Shown one piece after another: positions 27,901-35,763 of a DNA stretch of 64,000 nucleotides. The position numbers and the translations under genes are program-made. The stretch lies in NCBI GenBank assembly GCA_964557955.1, contig CAZLCS010000026.1:14411-78410 (forward strand), given 5' to 3'. Below the pieces are notes generated by a model. It was not told the DNA's origin. It ran no database searches and saw only the letters and a list, made by a program, of their open reading frames with translations. The DNA is from JALOOX01 sp964557955. GTDB taxonomy: Bacteria; Desulfobacterota; Syntrophobacteria; Syntrophobacterales; Syntrophobacteraceae. Positions within the stretch are counted from its first letter, which is position 1. Each line of letters opens with the position of its first letter.

Positions 27901-28360
27901 CAGCTACACTCCCGACTCGTTGAGCTCGAACACGACGTATTACTGGAAGGTCGTGGCCGTGAACCAGATGTGCGGCCTCCTGCCCGATCCATACACTCCT
28001 GGAACGGTGTGGTCGTTCACGACGACCGCAACTCCTCTCTCGATCAGTGTCGCCTCCACCAGCTGCGCTCCCGCCTGCTGGCCATCCGGCTGCTACAATA
28101 CGATCAGTGTCACCGGGAACGCCTGCGGGCCCGTCGACTCAAGCTTGGTGGTGGGCATGAGCCTGAGCTGTTCTTCGTGGGGATCTGACTGCTCAAGGCA
28201 AGCATCGGAGCCCGAATGCACCGGCTTTACCGCCACGGCGGACAACGTCCTTTGGGTTCCGGGCCAAACGTTTTCGGGAGCGGTCACCCTTTGGGACAAC
28301 AACGGCAATTACCACAGTGAGGCGCCGTTTGCGTTTTCCTGTCAGAATTGCTGCCCTTGA
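24983..28360 (+). CDS. Secreted kelch-repeat / fibronectin type III multidomain protein
   Basis: 1125 residues. A signal peptide (about 1-29, ISLSILLVSIWALFAGIGG) is followed by about seven kelch units (about 30-370, each with HTATLL...GKVLVAGG...CEIYDPSTGQW...GSL), predicted to form a beta-propeller. Then come two fibronectin III domains (about 372-460 and 465-555), a PEGA-like strand domain (about 560-630), and alternating Ig-like and fibronectin-like modules with SPSPANGA...TLSW...YYW-x-VVA motifs. The last ~100 residues are rich in cysteine and end CQNCCP. It is probably an extracellular or surface adhesion or carbohydrate-binding protein. No enzymatic residues or sorting signal are seen. 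Confidence 0.85.
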   Translation: MFWKRRGISLSILLVSIWALFAGIGGVTASPWMTTGSLATARWGHTATILSDGRVLVAGGWDFAGNKLSDCEIYDPSTGQWTATGSLATARVLHTATLLASGKVLVAGGSGNSPGILSSCEIYDPSTGQWTTTGSLTNPRSQHTATLLLNGKVLASGGANGCELYDPAAGTWAMTGDLATGRWNHTATLLPSGEVLVTGGLAFGSNPGTLSSCEIYDPSTGQWTVTGSLTTGRWGHTATPLAIGKVFVAGGAGGWNPSVPLLAECEIYDPSTRIWTVAGDLATPRVQHTSTLFLSGMVLATGGQDVSDDALAGCEIYSESNGTWTTAGSLVNGRYGHTASLLPSGIVLAAGGQNSQGVQSLCELYDPSTVATVPGPPTNVSATAGNAQATVSFTPPSSNGGSVITSYAAMSHPTESSATGAGSPITVAGLSNGTAYTFTVTATNAIGTGPPSSPSNSVTPMGTASVPGAPTNVTAVAGNGQATVSFTAPLDNGSPIIAYTVLSSPDNVQVTGTTTSLTVPGLTNGKSYTFTVTATNGVGTGPPSSPSNSVKPSSPVPQGSLTVTIIGPVGAGAKWKADRGPWLESGVTVTLPAGSHKITFSRVKGWKSPAARSVSITEGCEIQITGTYVQPLTFLLPKSLGSVRQCDQFYASVGPPSGGAGPPYTYSLGSGGFPPLDIFVKTELSPAVTGTVYGLALSPAKNYRFKICVADASGTAKCNPTSITVLPPIQPGAPGSPSPANGAKDVPMSTTLSWMATSDTDSYDVYFGTTKSPPKVATLDTPSYAPGALNPKTTYYWQVVAKHNICNGLSPSVSKGPVWSFTTSDLTFNLPASLGSAQQCSPFSYQIAAPAFGIAPYTFSAGAGSLPSGVTIASNGLVSGVIEEPSGTYQFSVCATDSAQVTICKPTSITVSNPASPGTPSSPSPANGASAVSTSTTLRWAATSNTDYYRVYLGTTPTLPSTPVATLPHSSSPSYTPDSLSSNTTYYWKVVAVNQMCGLLPDPYTPGTVWSFTTTATPLSISVASTSCAPACWPSGCYNTISVTGNACGPVDSSLVVGMSLSCSSWGSDCSRQASEPECTGFTATADNVLWVPGQTFSGAVTLWDNNGNYHSEAPFAFSCQNCCP

Positions 28361-29373
28361 TGACGATCCCGGCTTGAGATGCCCATGATTTACCCCCGCC
28401 CGTCAAACAAAGGAGGCCATGGATTGAGAAGTCCGGTGATGGATATGAAATCACAAGCACAAATTGGATTTATTCGTTGTGCTGCCGGCCCCTGTCGGCA
28501 CCTATTGGATTGGCAGGCTATATGTGTTGCAGAGCAGTCCCAGGCTCGGCACACCGCAAGGTCCTGCTTTGTGATTAGAAAGACTCGGGTATCAGCAAGA
28601 GCACAGTTGCGAAGTCCCTAAACCTAACTTATTGTATTTACATTGGGTCTGTGGTGGAATCGGCAGCCACAAATTACGATTCGCTCGCCGCGTTGTCTTT
28701 CAAACACCCATTCAATCTCCTTTTGATCCACTGAAGTCTGAAGATCATTTGTTTCCACGGACGCGCTCTCTAATTCAGGGAGTACCGCGCAGAGGAATCC
28801 ATGAGGGAGAAGACCAAATTCATATGCCCCACTCATTCACCTGGGTGCCTTTGACCTATCGCATATTGCTCTTGGACGCTTTCTTTATGGCGTTCCTCGT
28901 CTTCGCGGTGCTCCTGACCATAGCAGGGCCAGCCCCTTCGAATGTCGACTGCTGCAAGCGGTATCCTGTCTGCCACAGGAGCCCGTGTGGATCAAAGATC
29001 GCGCCCTGTTAAACCCAAAATCCCGGAGCTGTGTCCGGGAAGGACCCAGAAATCAGTTGCTCATTGATATCGACACCCTCTTCGTCTACCCGCTCCTTCT
29101 GGCGTTCAGCAGCCTTTGCATTGTGCAGTCGAATTGCCGGCATACGTGAAGATATCGAGCACAAGGAGCTGATGCTGTCGCAGTCATGGGGATCGCACTG
29201 TTATGCAGCAACTGAAGTGACGTGTGGGATGAACACAAGGTACGTCTGCACAGGCAGTCAGAGAATCGCCAAGACCCGCATGGGTCGCATGAACCCGTCA
29301 ACGACCATATCATTGACCTTGGGAACCGATCTTATGGCATGGACAGAAGTGTGCATCATATCGGGGGCCGGAG
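28361..29373. other. Apparently degenerate kilobase upstream of the patatin gene
   Basis: No complete gene. Fragments hint at a lost membrane protein: in a frame from about 28836 a segment PLTYRILLLDAFFMAFLVFAV, and in another frame from 28985 VWIKDRALLNPKSRSC... then LLIDIDTLFVYPLLLAFSSL before a stop at about 29129. Both are hydrophobic and could be relics of a gene like the downstream membrane patatin. No family assignment is possible. Confidence 0.35.
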
Positions 29374-32300
29374 ATGGAAAGTTCATTGAAACCTCGCAAG
29401 TTGCCTTTGGCTTTGTGGGAGGTGCTCAGGGACGAATACAATACGTTGCATACTTCAGGAGCTGGTGATCCACAGGTTGACGAGGGGGAATGCAGTTGCG
29501 GCCTGAAGCCTTGGCGCTTCAGGGAAGACGACATCAAAGATTTCGACGCCCTCATCTGTCGCATTCATGATTCCAGGTCTGTAGAGCCCGCCCACCAATT
29601 GTCTCAAGAGATTTGGGATCTTCTTGATAAGAAGTCGGGGCATGTGCTCGGGGTTGAGTACGTCACGCGACATTGTCCGATCGGGAAAGCACCGGTGGAG
29701 CTAGAGGTCGATGAACCACGGGCGGCCAGACTCAAGGCCATGCTGTTGGAAGTTCTGAATGATCTGCTCGAGAAACCGGACCTTTACAGCCGGTGGTTCC
29801 GGAACCAGGATATCCCAATGTCTCCGACCCTCAGCCGGCTCATGGAAGAGCATACGGAGAACGGAGTCCTCCAGTTCAATGGCATCGACCTTTGCTGCGT
29901 TAATCGCCTCCTGCTGGAGCGAGCCTACCCGCAGGAGCTCGGCAGGATTGATGAGGTACGCCTGAAGGAAATATACTCGAAGATAGACAAGGAATGCCAC
30001 GCCGCCCTTTGCCTTTCGGGCGGGGGGATCCGCAGTGCCAGCTTTGGTCTTGGCGTTCTGCAGGCGCTTGCCCGAGTCGGGCTTCTTCAAAAATTCGAAT
30101 ACCTGTCAACGGTCTCCGGAGGCGGCTACATTGGAGGGTGGCTTGCAGTGTGGAGCACCCGTCACCAGAAAGGGATGCGAGGTGTGATTGCGGAGCTTGG
30201 CGCTACTTCGCGGTCCAGCTCTAATGTTGAGCCAGGCCCTGTCAGGCACTTGCGCCATTACAGCAACTATCTCACTCCTAAACTCGGGTTCTTCTCTGCC
30301 GACACGTGGACGGTCGTGGCCACCTACCTCAGGAATCTCCTGGTCAACTGGTCCTTTCTCACCCCGATACTGCTGAGTGTGTTGCTGGCCCCTCGCATCT
30401 ACGGGGCTCTGGCGCGCGAAGTGCCGTCTTGGACTGTAACCCTGTTGGTCAAAGTGGTTGGCTTTGTGCTGGGGGTGCTCGCCGTCCTTTACAGGTTCTT
30501 GAGTCGCCCGAGTGCTGCGGGATTCCGGAAGGAGGCCCGGTTCCGATTCCTTCAGTTGGGAGAAGACCAAAGAACATATCTCATGTGGAGTGCTTCTCCA
30601 TTGCTCCTGTCGGCTATTCTTCTAAGTTTTTGCCATGTTTGGCCACTGCCGGCCAACGACAGAAAGCAGCCGTCTCCCTTGCTGGAGCAGGTAGCAGGAT
30701 CCCCTCTGCCGTCCGCCACCATCTATCCGGATCTTACGGGTGATGTGCCGCTCGTGCCGGCTTCATACAGATTTTTCGTTCTTCCCACGGGCTCGCCGAG
30801 CCTGAATCCGGACAGGTCGAGAAGCCAGACAAAAGAGTCGGAGCCAGGCAAAAGATTGACCGTATTCAGGCTGACGAAATCCGAGGTTGCCTTCTTCCCA
30901 GCGCTCATCCTGGTTGCATGGATATTCCATGCGTTGTTGCTCTACCGATTCGATTTGCGTCGCTACAATTTCGGAGAGCTCGGTCAAGCCGTGCTCTCCG
31001 GTGCATTGGGAGGGATTTCCGTCTGGATCATGGCGGAGATCATCCATTGTGTCCTCGCCGGATCGTGGGCTAAGTCCTGGCTCCCCAACATCCGCGCCGG
31101 GGACATCTATGTTCTCATAGCGGTACCTTTATTTTTGAGCGCTTTTTTCTTTGCCGAAAGCCTGTTCGTGGCCCTGCGCAGCGGGTGTGGGCTCGCCGAA
31201 CCGGAGGGGGATTGTGAGACCAGTGGTTTGGAGCAGGAAAACGACCGCGAGTGGTGGGCGCGAAGTGGAGCATGGACCCTGATCATGAGTTTCACCTGGA
31301 TCGTCGTCACTTCCGTTGCATTCGTCGGTCCCTTGCTGCTACTCAAAATCCCCGCAATCATTGCTCCTCTTGGCGGGCTTTCCGGACTCTTCAGCATACT
31401 CTACGGAAAGAGCCATGGAGCGAGCTCGGGGAAGGGCAGGTCTGACGGCTGGCAATCGTTCCTGCTGGATCGAGCCCTCCTTGTCGCTGGATTCGTGTTT
31501 CTGCTCATCCTTCTCAGCATGTTGAGCTTTGCCGGAAGCTGGCTCCTCTGCCAGGCATCTCAGGCAGGGCTGATCGTGGAACTGTCGGTAGAAAAATGGC
31601 TCAAATGGATTTCCAGCGTTCCTCTTTGCGGACCAAATAGTCTCAATTACTATTATATGTGGCACAGCGGGCAGGATGTTTTCATCGACCCTGTCATTCA
31701 TCTGCTCGCTCTAAATTTCTCCCCTTACTGGCTGCCTTTGAGTTTGGTTGTTGGGCTATTACTTCTTGGACTCCTGATCGACCGATATATTGACTTCAAC
31801 AGGTTTTCTTTGCACAGCTTGTACAAATATCGTCTGATCCGAGCATATCTTGGCGCATCCAATACAACACGAAGGCCAAACCCCTTCACCGGGTTCGATG
31901 CCAATGACAATGTGTCGATGCACACTCTCCACCAAGCAGAAAAACGACAGAGCCCGACCAGCGAAGAAACCTGTCTGTTCCCTGTGGTCAACACGACCCT
32001 GAATCTCGTGAAAGGATCGAGTCTGGCCTGGCAGCAAAGGAAGGCAGAGCCTTTTACGGTTACACCGCTCCATGCGGGCAATCGTCTATTGGGGTACCGC
32101 AGGGTCGCCTATCGCGACCACGATAACCCCCATCGAACGTACTACGGTGGGAACCGTGGAATCTCCCTTGGCACTGCCATGACTATCTCGGGGGCAGCCG
32201 CGAGTCCCAACATGGGTTATCATTCATCGCCCCTGATCACCTTTCTGCTGGCCCTGTTCAACCTGCGGCTCGGATGCTGGCTGGGCAATACAGGGACCGC

Positions 32301-32868
32301 CGGAGAGAAGAGCTTTGACCGCCATGCACCGGCATATGGTTCATGGTATCTCATTGCGGAGGCTTTGGGTCTTACGGATGACAAAAATCCCTTTGTGTAC
32401 CTTTCCGACGGGGGTCATTTCGACAACCTGGGTCTCTATGAAATGGTACTTCGCCGCTGCCGGTTCATCGTTGCAGTGGACGCCTCGTGCGATCCGGACC
32501 GTAGCTTGGAAGATTTGGGGAACACCATCAGCAAGATTCGGATCGATCTCGGAGTCTCCATTGAATTCCCGCCCGGTCTGATACCTCAGAGCGAACGTGA
32601 AAAGCATGTGCAGACAATCTGGATTGGCAAGATCGACTATCCCGACATCGGCAGTGGCACCCTGATCTACGTAAAGCCCGACGTTACCGGCGATGAACCC
32701 GCCGATGTCCTTCATTACCGCACTGCAAACCCTCGGTTTCCTCATGAAACGACCGTGGATCAGTGGTTCAGTGAATCTCAATTCGAGAGCTACCGGATGT
32801 TGGGGTATCATATCATCCGAAGTGTTCAGGATGATGTTTGGGAAGTACTACGGGAGAAGGGCTCATAG
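29374..32868 (+). CDS. Giant membrane-inserted patatin-like phospholipase
   Basis: 1164-residue predicted acyl hydrolase. An N-terminal soluble region of about 200 residues precedes a patatin core: oxyanion loop LCLSGGGIRSASFGLGVLQAL (216-220 region), nucleophile Ser248 in STVSGGGYIGGW, and the catalytic Asp1012 in LSDGGHFDNLGLYEM. Between Ser and Asp lies an insert of roughly 500 residues with about eight hydrophobic segments (near 325-345, 355-375, 403-420, 505-525, 575-600, 640-670, 703-725, 785-805). All catalytic residues are intact. The lipid substrate is unknown. Start choice is weak: no strong ribosome site precedes the ATG. No clear operon partner. Confidence 0.82.
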   Translation: MESSLKPRKLPLALWEVLRDEYNTLHTSGAGDPQVDEGECSCGLKPWRFREDDIKDFDALICRIHDSRSVEPAHQLSQEIWDLLDKKSGHVLGVEYVTRHCPIGKAPVELEVDEPRAARLKAMLLEVLNDLLEKPDLYSRWFRNQDIPMSPTLSRLMEEHTENGVLQFNGIDLCCVNRLLLERAYPQELGRIDEVRLKEIYSKIDKECHAALCLSGGGIRSASFGLGVLQALARVGLLQKFEYLSTVSGGGYIGGWLAVWSTRHQKGMRGVIAELGATSRSSSNVEPGPVRHLRHYSNYLTPKLGFFSADTWTVVATYLRNLLVNWSFLTPILLSVLLAPRIYGALAREVPSWTVTLLVKVVGFVLGVLAVLYRFLSRPSAAGFRKEARFRFLQLGEDQRTYLMWSASPLLLSAILLSFCHVWPLPANDRKQPSPLLEQVAGSPLPSATIYPDLTGDVPLVPASYRFFVLPTGSPSLNPDRSRSQTKESEPGKRLTVFRLTKSEVAFFPALILVAWIFHALLLYRFDLRRYNFGELGQAVLSGALGGISVWIMAEIIHCVLAGSWAKSWLPNIRAGDIYVLIAVPLFLSAFFFAESLFVALRSGCGLAEPEGDCETSGLEQENDREWWARSGAWTLIMSFTWIVVTSVAFVGPLLLLKIPAIIAPLGGLSGLFSILYGKSHGASSGKGRSDGWQSFLLDRALLVAGFVFLLILLSMLSFAGSWLLCQASQAGLIVELSVEKWLKWISSVPLCGPNSLNYYYMWHSGQDVFIDPVIHLLALNFSPYWLPLSLVVGLLLLGLLIDRYIDFNRFSLHSLYKYRLIRAYLGASNTTRRPNPFTGFDANDNVSMHTLHQAEKRQSPTSEETCLFPVVNTTLNLVKGSSLAWQQRKAEPFTVTPLHAGNRLLGYRRVAYRDHDNPHRTYYGGNRGISLGTAMTISGAAASPNMGYHSSPLITFLLALFNLRLGCWLGNTGTAGEKSFDRHAPAYGSWYLIAEALGLTDDKNPFVYLSDGGHFDNLGLYEMVLRRCRFIVAVDASCDPDRSLEDLGNTISKIRIDLGVSIEFPPGLIPQSEREKHVQTIWIGKIDYPDIGSGTLIYVKPDVTGDEPADVLHYRTANPRFPHETTVDQWFSESQFESYRMLGYHIIRSVQDDVWEVLREKGS

Positions 32869-33091
32869 CATATTTACGTGAAAGGGTTTTGGGTTGTTGT
32901 TGCTGCCTGACGGGCAAGTGGGCCGAGCTCCAGAATTCCAGGATTCCAGATTCAAGGCGTTCGCTCAGTGGTGCGTTCCTCACACCGGATCGCAGTGAGC
33001 CGAAGAACTGGATGATCATTTCTCCGCACTGGCAGCTTCCCACTTCCAGCTGCCTTGTTTCGTGGCGCTTGTGCTTCAGTTCTTCCATTTG

Positions 33092-33161
33092 TACAGCTCT
33101 CCTGATCCTGGAAATCCAGATCGCTGAAATAGGCCACATGTCCAAATCATTTCCGTTATGC
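33092..33161 (+). repeat. Direct repeat copy A left of the toxin-antitoxin pair
   Basis: Begins TACAGCTCTCCTGATCCTGG and aligns with copy B at 34019-34088 with about 15 mismatches over 70 bases (shared blocks include TACAGCTCTC, ATCCTGGAAA, ACATGTCCA and TCGTT/CCGTT). It lies in a ~450-base region (32869-33316) after the patatin gene that otherwise contains no supportable gene. Confidence 0.75.
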
Positions 33162-33262
33162 GACTGGTGCCTGTCACCGACTTCAGGATTCGCAAGCTGG
33201 TGAAGTCTGGCTCGGGGAGCAGAGCATCTCACTCATCGCGAAGTCTTCACCGGCACTGGAAC

Positions 33263-33292
33263 TTGACATCCACGAGTACATCCAATTATAAC
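33263..33292 (+). promoter_or_regulatory. Sigma-70-type promoter for the AbrB-Doc pair
   Basis: TTGACA, 18-base spacer, TATAAC, 25 bases before the antitoxin ATG. A TGTCAA at 33298-33303 mirrors the -35 TTGACA and could form part of an autoregulatory operator; the operator role is inference. Confidence 0.7.
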
Positions 33293-33316
33293 TTTTGTGT
33301 CAACATGGAGGCAATT

Positions 33317-33547
33317 ATGATGCAGACGCTCAAAATTCGCAAAGTTGGAAACTCTCTCGGGTTGGTACTCCCCAAAGAAGTCGTGGCGCGACTCAAGGTC
33401 GAGGAAGGTGACACAGTGTATCTGACCGATGCACAAGATGGGTACCGAATCACACCCCTGGACCCCGACTTTGCCAAACAGATGGAGACAGCTGAGGCCA
33501 TAATGCGTGAGGATCGGGATGTTCTGCGTGAGTTGGCCAGGCGATGA
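33317..33547 (+). CDS. AbrB/MazE-type antitoxin
   Basis: 76-residue swapped-hairpin DNA-binding antitoxin: LKIRKVGNSLGLVLPKEVVARLKVEEGDTVYLT is the classic AbrB/MazE fold, followed by an acidic C-terminal tail (about 50-76) expected to wrap and neutralise the toxin. GGAGG lies five bases before the ATG at 33317; a second ATG at 33320 and one at 33305 are alternatives. Its stop overlaps the toxin start (ATGA). It probably autorepresses the promoter at 33263-33292, as such antitoxins do. Confidence 0.9.
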   Translation: MMQTLKIRKVGNSLGLVLPKEVVARLKVEEGDTVYLTDAQDGYRITPLDPDFAKQMETAEAIMREDRDVLRELARR

Positions 33548-33933
33548 ACTGGACCTGGATTGGTCCCGCAGTTGTCCTGGCCATCCATGACCAGCAGCTT
33601 GCCGAGCATGGGGGCGTGAGCGGTGTCAGGGAGATGGGGCTATTGGAGAGCGCTCTGGCCCATCCGCTGCAAGTTGAGGCACACGGTGATCCGGATGTTT
33701 TTGACCTGGCCGCAGCCTACGCTCATGGAATAGCGCGGAATCATCCTTTTGTGGACGGAAATAAGCGGACGGCCTATGTGGTTTGCATGCTCTTTCTGCG
33801 GATCCATGGCTTCCGCGTCAAAGCCCCAGCCCCGGATCGCGTCATCCTGTTTGAACGTCTCGGCAAGGGGGAGGTTCAGCAGGAGGACTTGGCCGGGTGG
33901 CTTCGGGAACATGGGATTTTGCTGGAAAGGTGA
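33544..33933 (+). CDS. doc: Doc-type (Fic fold) death-on-curing toxin
   Basis: 129 residues. The Fic/Doc motif HPFVDGNKRTA is intact (about residues 68-78), preceded by AAAYAHGIARN. Doc-class toxins phosphorylate elongation factor EF-Tu and arrest translation; other Fic proteins AMPylate targets. The DGNKR version, with Lys instead of the Gly of classic Fic, is typical of plasmid and chromosomal Doc homologues. It is translationally coupled to the AbrB antitoxin. Target activity is inferred from family. Confidence 0.88.
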   Translation: MNWTWIGPAVVLAIHDQQLAEHGGVSGVREMGLLESALAHPLQVEAHGDPDVFDLAAAYAHGIARNHPFVDGNKRTAYVVCMLFLRIHGFRVKAPAPDRVILFERLGKGEVQQEDLAGWLREHGILLER

Positions 33934-34018
33934 TGGACCGGGAGTTTTGCCGACTTCAGATTCACCGGCAGCACTTGATCAACCGCAGGGTCGGCAATCG
34001 CGCTGCCCATGATCAACA

Positions 34019-34088
34019 TACAGCTCTCTTCATCCTGGAAAACCTGATCCCTGGAAAAGCCAACATGTCCACTTCATACTCGTTGTGC
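34019..34088 (+). repeat. Direct repeat copy B right of the toxin-antitoxin pair
   Basis: About 79% identical to copy A at 33092-33161 in the same orientation. The two copies bracket the AbrB-Doc genes at a distance of 927 bases. The rest of 33934-34283 holds no supportable gene. Confidence 0.75.
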
Positions 34089-34283
34089 CCGACCGGATGA
34101 TCTGGATTCAACCTCTTGGAATCATGTGTGAAATTCTGGAAGCTGCAATCTCACCAGCCTCGGGTCCCCGAAGTCCGGTCGTATGCAGGCCATTCTGCCG
34201 AAAAAGAACGGACCATAAATGGAGCGGATTGCCCACTCCATTTGGGTTGATCTGGGCACATCTTGACCATTCCGGCTTTGGTC

Positions 34284-34313
34284 TTGACCGCCCGCAAACC
34301 CGCATGATATAAG
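34284..34313 (+). promoter_or_regulatory. Promoter of tRNA-Thr
   Basis: TTGACC, 18-base spacer, TATAAG, with the tRNA beginning 17 bases after the -10 element. Confidence 0.65.
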
Positions 34314-34329
34314 CGCGGTCACCAATTGG

Positions 34330-34404
34330 GCCGGCGTAGCTCAGGGGTAGAGCAGCTGATTCGTAATCAGCAGGTCGCGGGTTCGAATCCCATCGCCGGC
34401 TCCA
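34330..34404 (+). tRNA. tRNA-Thr (anticodon CGT), CCA encoded
   Basis: Cloverleaf is clear: acceptor stem GCCGGCG pairs with CGCCGGC, D-arm GCTC...GAGC, anticodon stem CTGAT/ATCAG with loop TTCGTAA giving anticodon CGT (threonine, reads ACG), T-arm GCGGGTTCGAATCCCAT with TTCGAAT loop, discriminator T, and 3' CCA in the genome. The tRNA 3' end is a usual integrase target, and a broken integrase lies just downstream. Confidence 0.97.
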
Positions 34405-34414
34405 GGGAAATCAG

Positions 34415-34442
34415 GGGGTTACAGTCGAAAGACGGTAACCCC
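34415..34442 (+). terminator. Rho-independent terminator after tRNA-Thr
   Basis: Hairpin GGGGTTACAGTC / GACGGTAACCCC with a GAAA tetraloop and one internal A-G mismatch, followed by TTTGTGTTT, ten bases after the tRNA. Confidence 0.8.
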
Positions 34443-34487
34443 TTTGTGTTTGTGGCGGGGTTTTTGCCCAAATCTTGCCCAAATTCG

Positions 34488-34808
34488 TTATTCCCCGTGG
34501 TTCCCATTTTCTGCCTTTGATTTCAGGAGAGCCGCGTTGACGTTCTCTCCATTGAAGGCCCCCGTAACCCTCTTCACGTACCTCGTGTAGTGCTTGAAGA
34601 TCATCTGCGTGTCGCAGTGCCCCATCACCCGGGCGATCCAGTTGGGGTCTCGCCGCAGCCCAGAGCCAGCGTGGCAAAAGTATGGCGGGTTTGCTTGATG
34701 GCCCGAAAAGGGATCTCCGCAGATTCGAGCGCTGGAATCCACACCTTTCGCCTGAGGTTGCTGAGATGGACCGGACAGCCCTGAGGCGTGCAGAAGAAAG
34801 TTTGCTAT
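34488..34808 (-). pseudogene. Tyrosine recombinase (integrase) C-terminal remnant
   Basis: Two frames together give the catalytic domain of a phage-type integrase. The first reads FFCTPQGCPVHLSNLRRKVW and then KQTRHTFATLALGCGE with the conserved R-H-T; after a frameshift DPNWIARVMGHCDTQMIFKHYTRYVKR follows, carrying the H and the nucleophilic Tyr. The N-terminal DNA-binding part and the first catalytic Arg are absent. It sits 84 bases from the tRNA-Thr end, pointing toward it, the usual layout of an island or prophage integrase. Non-functional. Confidence 0.88.
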
Positions 34809-34827
34809 ATGACCGCTGGCCTTGCAT

Positions 34828-35727
34828 CTAGGCATCTTCGCCCTGGTGTGGTCTCGTGAACCGAGATACCCCTCTCGCGGTTTCTCCTCTGAAGATTTGC
34901 ATCCCGCTCTCTGAAGCGTTGGCGTAGACCGGCTCGAGCGTTTCCATGATTGAGCGGTCCCCCCGCCAGAAGGGGAAATTCCCGATGCGCTTGAGCAAGG
35001 CGGCTTTCATGGGAGGAATGACGACTTCACCGGTGAAGACGTCGGGGAGATCCTTTCCGTTCCAGAAGGCCACGCTCTCGGGGGCAATGGGTTCGGAAGG
35101 ACTCTCATGCGTTTCCGCCATGCTCTTCGTTTGAGCCGATTGCCCGAGCCCCCCGAGCAGTTCGTCTCTTTCCATTCCTCTCAGTTTGAAGATGAGGAAC
35201 GGGTTGCGATCGAACTCCTCGCCCATAAGGTAGTAGACGGCTGCAATGTGCTTGCAGGGGTTTGACCAGTCGGGGCAGGAGCAATGGGTCTCAAGGTCCT
35301 TGAGCGCTGCAGGGAAGAGCGAAAGCCCGGCGGCCGCAAAGACTTGTTCAATCTCCTGAGGCATTTCGCCGGCGAGGAGTTTGGCGGCAAAGATCACCTG
35401 CTCCGCCAGCGCAACGGTGACCTTGCGCCATTCGGATTCCGAGAGGGCCTTCACCCTCATCTTGATCTCGTAGGGTTTGGACCGGGAGCCTTGAACCCTG
35501 GCTTTGACCGATCCCTTCTCGATATCTATCGAAAGCACCTGGCCGTTTCTGGCATAGGAGCGCCCCCTGCCCAACCGGGCTCCGATGTTGAACCCTTCGA
35601 GGACGGCGATCCATCGTTTTGCCCACCAGTTTTCTGCAAATCGTCCCCCCCTGGATTGGGATTTGATTCCTCCCTTTGCGGCCCTGGGTCTTGAGGGTGG
35701 AAAGTAATCATAGAATCGTCTTGCCAC
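34828..35727 (-). CDS. SWIM zinc-finger protein
   Basis: 299 residues. The C-x-C-x(n)-C-x-H SWIM motif is THCSCPDWSNPCKHIAAV (about residues 148-165). The N-terminus is basic (FYDYFPPSRPRAAKGGIKS) and a central domain of helices and strands (RNGQVLSIDIEKGSVKARVQG) is typical of the bacterial SWIM family paired with SNF2 ATPases. SWIM domains bind DNA or proteins. It is the third and last gene of the TPR-SNF2-SWIM set on this strand, about 36 bases after the SNF2 stop. Cellular function unknown. Confidence 0.85.
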   Translation of the reverse strand: MARRFYDYFPPSRPRAAKGGIKSQSRGGRFAENWWAKRWIAVLEGFNIGARLGRGRSYARNGQVLSIDIEKGSVKARVQGSRSKPYEIKMRVKALSESEWRKVTVALAEQVIFAAKLLAGEMPQEIEQVFAAAGLSLFPAALKDLETHCSCPDWSNPCKHIAAVYYLMGEEFDRNPFLIFKLRGMERDELLGGLGQSAQTKSMAETHESPSEPIAPESVAFWNGKDLPDVFTGEVVIPPMKAALLKRIGNFPFWRGDRSIMETLEPVYANASESGMQIFRGETARGVSRFTRPHQGEDA

Positions 35728-35763
35728 GGTCGGTGCTCCTCGGTTGGGCCGGACAGCAGCCCG

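Noticed and set aside
28624..28836. 70-codon minus-strand frame
   Set aside because: No ribosome site or recognisable domain, and surrounded by apparently decayed sequence.
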